From NCBI GenBank assembly GCA_949948735.1, contig CATLGV010000026.1, positions 1-49,374 of the forward strand: a stretch of DNA of 49,374 nucleotides, in the 5' to 3' direction. This document shows positions 33,899-41,515 of this stretch, piece by piece. The first letter of the stretch is position 1. The number at the start of each line of letters is the position of its first letter. The notes under the pieces are model-generated. The model saw only the letters and a list, made by a program, of their open reading frames with translations. It was not told where the DNA came from and searched no databases. The translations under genes were made by a program, and so were the position numbers. Source of the stretch: an uncultured Lachnospiraceae bacterium. Lineage in GTDB: Bacteria > Bacillota > Clostridia > Lachnospirales > Lachnospiraceae.

Positions 33899-34615
33899 TT
33901 AAATATAAGTAATGCTTAACCCGCCAAACGATACCTCGCCCTCAATGTACAGCACATTTGCTCCGTCCGGATTGTTCTGCCCCTTTATCTCAGCATCGTC
34001 GCTGAAGGCGCCCTCAACCCGCATCTCCACGCGCCATGAAGAGGGAACATACAGCTCGACGCCCCCAAAGGAGGAATGTACATTGACCACCGCGGAGCCG
34101 TTTTTGAGCACTGCGTCGGTAAAGTAGATCTCCATGCCGCCAAAGCTGTTGTCCAGATCTACGGCGCTGATTTCCCACGTAATATATTTCACGGTGCCGC
34201 CAAACGCATTTTTGTAATAAAGGCGATCCCCTTTTCCTCTTTCCTCACTCTGCGCGGGCGAAAAGCCATGTCCCAAACGTTTTTTCCCAAATCTCGGGAA
34301 CAGCAGATTCAGACCGATCGTCCCCAAAAGCGCCGCCCCCAAAACTGTCCACGGCGTAAGCGCCTCCAGCTGCAGCAGTTCATCATTTACAATAATAAAA
34401 AACGCCGCCGAAAATAATATCTGACCGATGCTTCTTTTGAATATCCCGTCCAAAAACAATACCACCAGCACAATGCTGAACAATACCGGCCAGAATTTCA
34501 GCTCTCCCAGATATCCCAGCTTACTCAGAACCAGCGCCAGCGCCCCTGCCAGGAACAATACCCCCCATAAAATATCCTTACGTCCGTTTCCGCCCGTCGA
34601 AAAAACAAATTTCAT
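33899..34615 (-). CDS. LiaF-like membrane protein (cell-envelope stress)
   Basis: 238 residues from the ATG at 34615, six bases after GGGGG; an ATG at 34645 has no ribosome binding site. Four transmembrane helices (about 10-105) are followed by a cytoplasmic or surface beta-helix domain of the LiaF/DUF2154 type with repeated FGG turns: NAFGGTVKYI, NSFGGMEIYF, SSFGGVELYV and VSFGGLSITYI. LiaF proteins inhibit envelope-stress signalling until the envelope is damaged. The LytTR gene directly upstream (34 bases) forms a two-gene unit that is common in Firmicutes without a sensor kinase. Confidence 0.85.
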   Translation of the reverse strand: MKFVFSTGGNGRKDILWGVLFLAGALALVLSKLGYLGELKFWPVLFSIVLVVLFLDGIFKRSIGQILFSAAFFIIVNDELLQLEALTPWTVLGAALLGTIGLNLLFPRFGKKRLGHGFSPAQSEERGKGDRLYYKNAFGGTVKYITWEISAVDLDNSFGGMEIYFTDAVLKNGSAVVNVHSSFGGVELYVPSSWRVEMRVEGAFSDDAEIKGQNNPDGANVLYIEGEVSFGGLSITYI

Positions 34616-34649
34616 AATCAACCCCCGCTTCCTTTTATTCTTCATCTGC

Positions 34650-35111
34650 CTACAGGCCCATCCGCCTTGCCTTCAGCCGTTCCACCAGCAGCTTGTAATA
34701 GCTTCTGGATACCATCGTTTTCTTACTGCTCCCGATAAATTCGATGATGCTGGAAGCCGTCAGGTTTCTGGTGATGGAATAGACAACATCCAGATTAACG
34801 ATTGTGGACTTGGAGATACGCATAAATCCCCCCGGCAGAAGCTCCTCCAGCTCATAGAGCTTATACGCGCACGTGAAAATCTTATCCGCCGTATGCGCCC
34901 GAATCTCTCTTCCCTCTGTCTCAAAAAAGTAGATCTGCTCTGTCGGCACAAAGTACTCGGTCTCCCCGCCCATCAGGGAAAGACACCGCTTCCCGCTGTC
35001 CTGCCTTGATATGTAGTTTTGCAGACCGACAATCGTGTCTGTAAGCTGTCCGCATCGGATTACAACCTCCGCCTCCTCCAGCCCTTCCTGAATCTCAATC
35101 TTTACCTTCAT
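34650..35111 (-). CDS. LytTR-domain transcription regulator without receiver domain
   Basis: 153 residues from the ATG at 35111 (AAGGAGCGC site). Residues 1-50 are a small N-terminal region (MKVKIEIQEGLEEAEVVIRC); residues about 50-150 form the LytTR DNA-binding domain: YFVPTEQIYFFETEGREI, YKLYELEELLPGGFMRISKS, VNLDVVYSI and FIGSSKKTMVSRSYYKLL. There is no phosphorylatable receiver, so activity is probably controlled by the LiaF-like partner. The promoter lies at 35204-35231. Confidence 0.85.
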   Translation of the reverse strand: MKVKIEIQEGLEEAEVVIRCGQLTDTIVGLQNYISRQDSGKRCLSLMGGETEYFVPTEQIYFFETEGREIRAHTADKIFTCAYKLYELEELLPGGFMRISKSTIVNLDVVYSITRNLTASSIIEFIGSSKKTMVSRSYYKLLVERLKARRMGL

Positions 35112-35203
35112 AGCGCTCCTTCTGCCGGGCTTCAGCGTGCTCTCAGGAATCACGGCTTAAAAGCAGCGGTTCCTCTATACCCGCATCCGTCAGGTATAGC
35201 TTC

Positions 35204-35231
35204 AGTATACAAATATTTCAGGCTTTGTAAA
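35204..35231 (-). promoter_or_regulatory. promoter of the LytTR-LiaF pair
   Basis: TTTACA (35226-35231) and TATACT (35204-35209), 16-base spacer, minus strand. Downstream, TATACC and GGTATA form an inverted repeat that might be a regulator site. Confidence 0.55.
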
Positions 35232-35288
35232 CAGGCGCTGCGCAAGCGGTTTGTTTTCACGCATAAGCAGTGCGTTACCGTGCGCAGG

Positions 35289-36239
35289 CTATGAGGCTGC
35301 TATCGCATCCGAGAAATATTTTCCGATTTTTGCGATGAACGCCAGCGCATCCTCTTTCATCGACGCCGGAAAGGCGGACAGCACCGGCGCGGTTTCAAAG
35401 CTCAGCGTCCCGCTGTAATGTATATTTCTCAAACCTTTTATAAATCCGTCCCAGTCCGTAGACGGCCTGTTCTCTCGGGTTCTCGTAAACGTAAAGGGTA
35501 TCTGGTGCAGGTCGGCAATTCCGTCGTTGTCATGGATATGCAGCACCTTCAGCCGGTAATCCAGCGCCGTGATAAAGCTTTCAAAATCAATGCCGGCCAG
35601 ATTGGCATGCCCTGTATCAAAGCAAAAGCCCAGCACCTGCGCGTGATATTTGTCGTTCATCCTGTCAATCCGCTCGACCGCCTTCTTTACGTCGCAGCAG
35701 GGGCCCTCCACAAGATGGCCGCCGATACCGTTATATAAATTCTCGATGCAAATCGTAATCCCCATTTCTCTGGCCATCGGCGCAAGAAAGTCCAGAAACG
35801 CCTCCGTCCGCTGCCACTCTTCTGCCTCCGAGCCCAGAAAATACGCCAGCTTAAAGCCGTGGACAACGATATACGGGCAGCCGAAATACGCGCACACCTG
35901 CAGGCTCTTGGGCGCAACTGCCTCCCGCAGGTACGCGTTCAGCTCCTTGCTGCCCTTTGGCACATAATTCGGATACGGCATATGCATCTGATTGATCACA
36001 ATCCCCTCGTCCGCAGCCGCCTGTCTGTGCGGCGCAAAAAAGCGCTCCAGCTCTCCGATGGAGCGGTCAAAAAAGCTGTTGACCTCGGATTGATAAAGCG
36101 CGGTATTCGTAAGGTATCCGTTCAAGCTGAAGTCCGCGCAGGAAAAGCCGGCGCGCCGAAGCAGCGCAAAGCCCGCCGCCGGGTCATTATCCGTCACAAC
36201 ATTTTTTGTCTGTACACCTGTATTCATTGCAATAACCAT
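35289..36239 (-). CDS. sugar phosphate isomerase/epimerase-like TIM-barrel protein
   Basis: 316 residues from the ATG at 36239; the frame is open to an ATG at 36281 and the exact start is uncertain. The xylose-isomerase-like (AP endonuclease 2) fold is clear: MHMPYPNYVP, YIVVHGF, ICIENLYNGIGGHLVEG, GFCFDTGHANLAG, VLHIHDNDG and LSFETAP. The Glu, Asp, His and Glu in these motifs are the metal ligands, so it should be an active isomerase, epimerase or related enzyme, cytoplasmic, substrate unknown. The upstream gene is a diverged paralogue (see next entry) 76 bases away and they are probably co-transcribed. Confidence 0.82.
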   Translation of the reverse strand: MVIAMNTGVQTKNVVTDNDPAAGFALLRRAGFSCADFSLNGYLTNTALYQSEVNSFFDRSIGELERFFAPHRQAAADEGIVINQMHMPYPNYVPKGSKELNAYLREAVAPKSLQVCAYFGCPYIVVHGFKLAYFLGSEAEEWQRTEAFLDFLAPMAREMGITICIENLYNGIGGHLVEGPCCDVKKAVERIDRMNDKYHAQVLGFCFDTGHANLAGIDFESFITALDYRLKVLHIHDNDGIADLHQIPFTFTRTRENRPSTDWDGFIKGLRNIHYSGTLSFETAPVLSAFPASMKEDALAFIAKIGKYFSDAIAAS

Positions 36240-36315
36240 GGTATTATATACCATTCCTTTCTTCGTCACAGTATTCTTCATACCGCCGCTTTACAGCCTT
36301 CCTTTTACACCGATT

Positions 36316-37614
36316 CTAAACGCCCGTTTCCTTCTCCGGCGGCAGCTCCTTCATATCCAGCCTGTCCGTATAAAAGGACGGCATATACTCATCGTTAAAA
36401 TACGCAATCGGATTCCTGATCCCCATCTCCAGAAGCTGCGTCCGAATCTCCTCATAATAAACGTTGCAGATAAAAATCGCACAGTCCTCGGGCAGCTCCC
36501 GCAGGCTCTCCGGGCTTTTCACCATCAATCCGCAAAATTCCGTGCCCCATATGGCTTTGTCATTATCGCAGGTATACAGCGGGGGATATTGTTCGCCGTA
36601 GCATTTCATGTAATTCCTGCACATATTGCCGGCTCCGAAAAGGACTCTTGACGCATACCGCTTCAGAACAGCCTCCATCTCAATCTGCCACTTAAAATAA
36701 TACGCCAGCTTTTTGGACAGACGCACGATTTCCGTCCGCAGAATCCAGGAAAACGCCGCCGCGGTATCTTTCATGCTCATTATCAACGCGCCATCAAAGC
36801 AAAGCGCCCGCAGCCCGCGAATCAGATTCAGCCAGTCCGTCTGCGACACGCCCTGACGCGCGCAGGTAAAGGGCAGCAGCGCACTCTCCCGAATGCCGTC
36901 GCAGTCCCGCATAATCACCGCCTTTATTCGCCCGCCAAGCCCCATGACGACGTCGTACATATTCTGTCCGCACAGGGTACAGACGCCGACGTCCAGGCAG
37001 AAGCCAAAGCGTTCCTCACCGGCTGCTTCATTGAGCCGGTCTACCCAGTCCGCGGCCTCCTCCGGCAGCGCGCAGAGCCCGCGGACAAGATGCCCGTTTG
37101 TGTCCTTACACTGGTTCTCCAACAGGATGCACACGTCCTGTTCTTTTGCCAGCGCCGCCAGCTCCAGATAATATGCCTTATTACGCTCCCACAGCTCCGC
37201 AGCCGGTATGCCCGCAAACAGCGGACGCACTACCAGATATCTGCAGCCGGCCTGTCCGCAGACCTTTATGCTCTCCTTTGTCAGGCGAAGCACCAAATCA
37301 TTTAAATCCGTATGCTTTGTATCTCTTTCCGGATAAGGCGCATATGCCACAGGCATACGCACCCCCTGCGCCCTGCACTGTCCTATCAGCTCTGACATCG
37401 CCTCGTACATTTTTGAGGGATTTTCATATACCTTCAGCTTATCGTCCTTATCCGCGTCCTGCCTTTTCTTCCCGATGCGCTCAAGCGCCGCAGGCGTACA
37501 GCACAGCGACAGATCCAGCAATATCTGTTCAAAGCCGGCCTCCGATATGCTTCGTATTCCCTTTTTTGCCCCCGTGATTCCTGCAATCCCTGCCGGTGCA
37601 CATAGTAAATCCAA
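36316..37614 (-). CDS. TIM-barrel isomerase paralogue, apparently catalytically dead, fused to Rossmann-like domain
   Basis: 432 residues from a TTG start eight bases after GGAGG. Residues about 1-310 are a diverged copy of the downstream isomerase-like protein, shown by aligned blocks such as ENQCKDTNGHLVRG, CRYLVVRPL and QTDWLNLIRGLRAL. Ligand positions are changed: DTGHAN is DVGVCT, HIHDNDG is IMRDCDG, and FET is SMK, so metal binding is probably lost. Residues about 320-410 add a small Rossmann-like domain (VLFGAGNMCRNYMKCYG, CDNDKAIWG, DCAIFICNVYY) of the sort found in sugar-modifying enzymes and glycosyltransferases. It may act as a regulatory or binding partner of the intact paralogue. 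Confidence 0.78.
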   Translation of the reverse strand: MDLLCAPAGIAGITGAKKGIRSISEAGFEQILLDLSLCCTPAALERIGKKRQDADKDDKLKVYENPSKMYEAMSELIGQCRAQGVRMPVAYAPYPERDTKHTDLNDLVLRLTKESIKVCGQAGCRYLVVRPLFAGIPAAELWERNKAYYLELAALAKEQDVCILLENQCKDTNGHLVRGLCALPEEAADWVDRLNEAAGEERFGFCLDVGVCTLCGQNMYDVVMGLGGRIKAVIMRDCDGIRESALLPFTCARQGVSQTDWLNLIRGLRALCFDGALIMSMKDTAAAFSWILRTEIVRLSKKLAYYFKWQIEMEAVLKRYASRVLFGAGNMCRNYMKCYGEQYPPLYTCDNDKAIWGTEFCGLMVKSPESLRELPEDCAIFICNVYYEEIRTQLLEMGIRNPIAYFNDEYMPSFYTDRLDMKELPPEKETGV

Positions 37615-37681
37615 ATGCTTGTCCTCCGTTTTCTGGTTTTGATTTTATTGATATAACCGCACTTTTGCCGTTTACCGCAGC

Positions 37682-39145
37682 TTACCCGGCCGCTTCCTGT
37701 TTTCTTGCAGTCCTGAGAATCCGGTTTACCGCAGCCTCCGCATGCGTTGGCAGATTGCCGGGCGCCTGGGCCGCATCTCCGGATGCTGTTGGTCCTGTGC
37801 CCGCATAAAAGGTCTGCAGGGCATATCTGGCCAGCAGCCCCGAGACACGCCCCCGCTCTACAGAATCCTCAGCGCCCAGAACAATCACAATCAAATCATG
37901 CGTCGTGCTGCCGTCGTCCACCGTCAGCGATGTGACCAGGCAGGCGCCGGCCTTGTTGGTTGTCCCGGTTTTCAGGCCGGTGACTTCAGGCAGATTGCTC
38001 AGAAGCGGGTTGGTATTGCGCACCTCCAGCTCCAGAGTCTCCAGCATAACCGTTTCCAGCGAGGTCATATCCTTCATCTGGGGATAAACCTTCAACAGAT
38101 AAGATACCAGCCGGAACATATCCTGCGCGCTCATGCGGTTCTGGCACTTTGCGGGAACAGGCGACGCCGTGTAGAAGGGCAGGCCGTGACAGTTAAAAAA
38201 GACTGCCTGCGAAAGCCCCAGCTCCAGCGCCTTCTGATTCATCCTTTGAACAAAGGCCGCCTCCGAGCCTGCAGCCGCTTCGGCCAGACACAGCGCGCAT
38301 TCGTTGCTGGACGGCAGAAGCGCCCCCAGCAGCAGCTCCCGCACGGGAACCTGCTGCCCCGCCTTCAGGGGAATCACCCCGTCGTCCGAGTCGGCAAGCG
38401 CCTGCGCCGCGGCGGAGACGGTGACCGGTGTCTCCATCGTAAGCTGTCCCGCCGATATGGCGTCCATGACCAGAAGGCAGGTCATCAGCTTGGTCGTGCT
38501 GGCTATCGGATAGGCCGTATCCGACTGATATTGATAATAGACCTCCCCGGTAGCGGCGTCCCCCGCCAATACGCTGTTGACTCCGTAGAAATAGCCGTCC
38601 TGCTCGAGCTGTACAGGGGAAATACCAAAAGCCTCCTGTGTGTGCAGCTCCAGAAGTCCCACAGCGGGAACCGTAATGTTCATATCCAAAAGCATCGCCA
38701 GATCCACAGCCATCATAAAGCAGTCATAGCAGCCGGAAGGCAGCTGCATAATCAGGGTATAATAGTTCACCTTTTGCCCGCTTACCTTAAATTCGTTCCG
38801 CCGCAGGGAAATATCCGGATTCCCGCCGCTTTCCCAGGGGAGACACTCCCCGCCCACGGGCGTATACGCGCCTCCCGGATTCAGGGCGACGGCATTTTTC
38901 GTGACTTCCAGGGCAAAGGCTTTATCCGTGCCCTGAAGCAGCACGGCGATATCCCGCAGGGAAAAGTAGGTATTGCGGTCGTATGCGTAATCCAGGGTTT
39001 TTACCGTACCCCCGACACCGGTATCCGTCTGTACCTGACAGGTTCTCGGAAGCGCAAAGCCCGCCGACGCCGTGACCGGCAGGATGGCGCATACCAGTAT
39101 TACAGCCGCCGTCAGGCAGCTTATTTTCTTAAAAAATATTTTCAT
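37682..39145 (-). CDS. D-alanyl-D-alanine carboxypeptidase (S11 penicillin-binding protein, DacF-like)
   Basis: 487 residues with a signal peptide (MKIFFKKISCLTAAVILVCA, cleavage near TASAG). Residues about 35-175 resemble a copper-amine-oxidase N-terminal-type domain (NTYFSLRDIAVLLQG), an addition often seen in clostridial secreted proteins. The peptidase domain follows: ASTTKLMT (SxxK, active Ser), SSNECALC (SxN) and LKTGTTNKAG (KTG). It trims the terminal D-Ala of peptidoglycan pentapeptides outside the membrane. It is the last gene of a run GH43 - unknown membrane protein - carboxypeptidase with gaps of 11 and 44 bases. Confidence 0.9.
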   Translation of the reverse strand: MKIFFKKISCLTAAVILVCAILPVTASAGFALPRTCQVQTDTGVGGTVKTLDYAYDRNTYFSLRDIAVLLQGTDKAFALEVTKNAVALNPGGAYTPVGGECLPWESGGNPDISLRRNEFKVSGQKVNYYTLIMQLPSGCYDCFMMAVDLAMLLDMNITVPAVGLLELHTQEAFGISPVQLEQDGYFYGVNSVLAGDAATGEVYYQYQSDTAYPIASTTKLMTCLLVMDAISAGQLTMETPVTVSAAAQALADSDDGVIPLKAGQQVPVRELLLGALLPSSNECALCLAEAAAGSEAAFVQRMNQKALELGLSQAVFFNCHGLPFYTASPVPAKCQNRMSAQDMFRLVSYLLKVYPQMKDMTSLETVMLETLELEVRNTNPLLSNLPEVTGLKTGTTNKAGACLVTSLTVDDGSTTHDLIVIVLGAEDSVERGRVSGLLARYALQTFYAGTGPTASGDAAQAPGNLPTHAEAAVNRILRTARKQEAAG

Positions 39146-39189
39146 AGGAATCCTCCGCTCTCATCCTTAACCGGGTTCTCCTGCCCCGG

Positions 39190-39924
39190 CTATTGTGCCG
39201 GCATCTGTTTTAACGTATACAGCACCGGATAATCCTCCGCTGAAAAGCCCGGGGCATCCGCATCCGTCTCTTCGATTAAAATCAGACTCGCATCCTGCCG
39301 GATAAAACGTTCCGTTCTGACATTCACCGCTGTGCCTGCGTCAAACTGTCTGGTCAGAATACCCTCGGCAGTCTTGTAAGTGCCGCTGCCGTCATACGCT
39401 GCCTGCAGCGCTTCCAGAGAAGGCAGCAGCGCGGGACCGCAGGTCATCAAATAGGAAACCGTAGACATCCCAAAGGTCTCCGTCACCAGCGCCTCAACGG
39501 CTTCCTCGTCTACCGCTCCCGTATAGCCCGCCATGTGGAGCCGCTCTGCCAGCATCCCCCGAAAGGCCGCGGCGAACGCTTCATAGGCCGCCTGCTTACA
39601 GGCTTCATAGCTTTCCGGCACAATATTGCAGCGGAAGGTCCCCTCCGAACGGGCAGTCCGCTCCAGCACCAGATTGACTTGTATGGTCACGCTCTGCATA
39701 CAGGACTCCACCTGTTCCAGAGAAACGGCGGCCGCCTCTATATCCTGCAGCCAGCTAAACGCTGCGACGGCGGCCTGCTCCGTCATATCCAGCTGCGCCG
39801 TCCATTCGCCCGAAATATCCGCATCGTCAGCCGCAAAAAAGTGCAGATACGTCAAAAGGGCGGTGGAAACGCCCAACGTCAGAAGCAGCAGGGTAAAGAT
39901 GATGTTTTTTACAGCCTTCCTCAT
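39190..39924 (-). CDS. membrane-anchored extracytoplasmic protein of unknown function
   Basis: 244 residues. An uncleaved-looking signal anchor (about 8-30) is followed by an acidic extracellular part rich in Ala and Glu with predicted helices and three cysteines (ESCMQS, FRCNIV, EACKQA). The C-terminal third (about 185-240) looks like a beta-rich region, EGILTRQFDAGTAVNVRTE. No family is recognised. It is 11 bases after the GH43 stop, 44 bases before the carboxypeptidase gene, and has an AAGGGG site, so it is probably translated from the same mRNA. A role in envelope assembly with the carboxypeptidase is suggested by context only. Confidence 0.7.
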   Translation of the reverse strand: MRKAVKNIIFTLLLLTLGVSTALLTYLHFFAADDADISGEWTAQLDMTEQAAVAAFSWLQDIEAAAVSLEQVESCMQSVTIQVNLVLERTARSEGTFRCNIVPESYEACKQAAYEAFAAAFRGMLAERLHMAGYTGAVDEEAVEALVTETFGMSTVSYLMTCGPALLPSLEALQAAYDGSGTYKTAEGILTRQFDAGTAVNVRTERFIRQDASLILIEETDADAPGFSAEDYPVLYTLKQMPAQ

Positions 39925-39935
39925 AAAAAATCCCC

Positions 39936-41357
39936 TTAAAACAGCTCTATTTCCAGCAGGTCAATGCTGCCCTCGCCCGAAAATGCCAGATACAGGGCGG
40001 ATTTCTCCCCGCCGGACGGCAGCTGCCCTTCTATCCTGTGCCAGTCGCTTCCCTGAGATAAAATCTCAAGATGCGCCTGCTCTGCGCCGTCCTCCGCGTA
40101 CCGCACCGTCAGCTGTCCCTTCGCAGTCCCCCGAAGCGTGAGCGCGATACCCGATGTATTGCGAAGGTCAAAATATTTATATCCGATTACACATTTATCG
40201 ATGATATTGCGGACAAACTGTCCCGGCCCGCACTCCCGGTCTTCTCCCTCCTGGGTAATGCAGGGCGCCATGATTTTCTTTCCCTCTGCCGTCCGGTTAT
40301 CGTTTTTGTCCATCAAGGCGCAGGCAATGTAAGCCGGATATTTTCCGATTCCCGCCAACGGCCCGCCGTTGAGTCCGCAGCTTGTGGATTCTGCCTGGCG
40401 GATACTGCCGTCCGCTTCGATCCATACCTGCTCTGCCACGCCCTGGCGGCAATAGCTGGAATTGTTCGTCAGGCGGTGGTCAAAAATATAATAATTCCCC
40501 ATTATCTCTACAAGGCTTCCGTGCGTGTTGCCGTTGGGATACGCCGGATTTTGCGCGTCATACCCGCCAAGGCCCACATCCGAGGTCGAGTGAATGCGCC
40601 CGCCATACACGAACCCGCCGTCCGGACGATCGCTGATGTAGTAGTGCAGCCCGCCTATCCGCACGGAATAAATCAAATAATACTTTCCATTGTATTTGCG
40701 CATCGATGGCGCTTCAAAATATCTCTGCTCCTCGGGACAGGGCGTATCTCTGTCGATTACGATGATCGGCCCCCGCTTTATGGTCAGCATGTCCTCCTCC
40801 AGCTCGCACATATGACAGCCCACATACCTGCGTCCCTGTTCGTCCTCTCTTTTCCCGGGGCAAAAGCCCGAAAACATAAAAATCCGCCCGTCGTCGTCCA
40901 CAAAAACACCGGGATCAAACTGGTAAAAATCCCCTTCGGCGCTGCCCGCCACATGCCCGCTGCCATCGTGTACATCCCCGTAATACGCGTACTGCCCCGC
41001 CGGCTCGTCACAGACGGCCACGGACATAACGGCAGAATCCGCCACGGAATAATACAAATAATACCGCCCGTCCTTTCCCTGCGCCACATCCGGCGCAAAC
41101 AGGAGATTGCGCCCCACCGTATACGGATGCTGGGATTTTTTGTATATTATGCCTTCGTACCGCCAGTCGGACAAATCCTCCACCGGCGCCGACCAGCACA
41201 CATAATCGTTGAGACAGTAATCGTCTCCGCCGAATCTGTCATGGCTCCCGTAGATATACAGCCGTCCGTCGAAAACATGCGGCTCCCCGTCCGGTATATA
41301 CTCATAGCTGGGAAGATACGGGTTAAAAATCTGTTTCTTATTCTTCATTTTCTGCAT
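39936..41357 (-). CDS. GH43 glycosidase (arabinofuranosidase/xylosidase type) with C-terminal beta-sandwich
   Basis: 473 residues, no signal peptide, hence intracellular. GH43 propeller residues are in place: catalytic base in IPDGEPHVFDGRLYIYGSHD, the pKa-tuning Asp in QFDPGVFVDDDG, and the acid Glu in YFEAPSMRKYNGKYYLIYS. The last 120 residues (about 350-473) form a beta-sandwich similar to a CBM6-type domain. It should remove arabinose or xylose residues from imported oligosaccharides. Upstream, an extended -10 (41480-41485) and two AAACG-type operator-like sites suggest repression by a LacI-type protein or CcpA. It is the first gene of a run with the unknown membrane protein and the carboxypeptidase. 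Confidence 0.85.
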   Translation of the reverse strand: MQKMKNKKQIFNPYLPSYEYIPDGEPHVFDGRLYIYGSHDRFGGDDYCLNDYVCWSAPVEDLSDWRYEGIIYKKSQHPYTVGRNLLFAPDVAQGKDGRYYLYYSVADSAVMSVAVCDEPAGQYAYYGDVHDGSGHVAGSAEGDFYQFDPGVFVDDDGRIFMFSGFCPGKREDEQGRRYVGCHMCELEEDMLTIKRGPIIVIDRDTPCPEEQRYFEAPSMRKYNGKYYLIYSVRIGGLHYYISDRPDGGFVYGGRIHSTSDVGLGGYDAQNPAYPNGNTHGSLVEIMGNYYIFDHRLTNNSSYCRQGVAEQVWIEADGSIRQAESTSCGLNGGPLAGIGKYPAYIACALMDKNDNRTAEGKKIMAPCITQEGEDRECGPGQFVRNIIDKCVIGYKYFDLRNTSGIALTLRGTAKGQLTVRYAEDGAEQAHLEILSQGSDWHRIEGQLPSGGEKSALYLAFSGEGSIDLLEIELF

Positions 41358-41439
41358 CAAACCTCAATTATCCTTTCGCTGCTTTTTCCGTGAATGCTTC
41401 CGGGCCGCGATGAAAATATTCTGCTTCAGGAAACGCTGA

Positions 41440-41513
41440 TGAAAGCGTTTCACCCGCCGGAGGCACTGTCTTCCTGAAAATTGTATCACGAAACAGGAAG
41501 AAATGAAACGTTT
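41440..41513 (-). promoter_or_regulatory. control region of the GH43 gene
   Basis: On the minus strand a TGATACAAT extended -10 (core 41480-41485) lies between two operator-like sites: AAACGTTT (41506-41513), upstream, and TGAAACGCTTTCA (41440-41452), downstream of the likely start of transcription. The latter is one base away from a catabolite-responsive element. Outer arms TTCAGGAA/TTCCTGAA could fold this whole leader. Confidence 0.5.
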
Positions 41514-41515
41514 TT

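Noticed and set aside
37742..39232. 496-residue open frame opposite the D,D-carboxypeptidase
   Set aside because: Antisense shadow; the minus-strand protein has all three penicillin-binding motifs.
40071..41393. 440-residue open frame opposite the GH43 gene
   Set aside because: Antisense shadow of a gene with intact GH43 motifs; no ribosome binding site.
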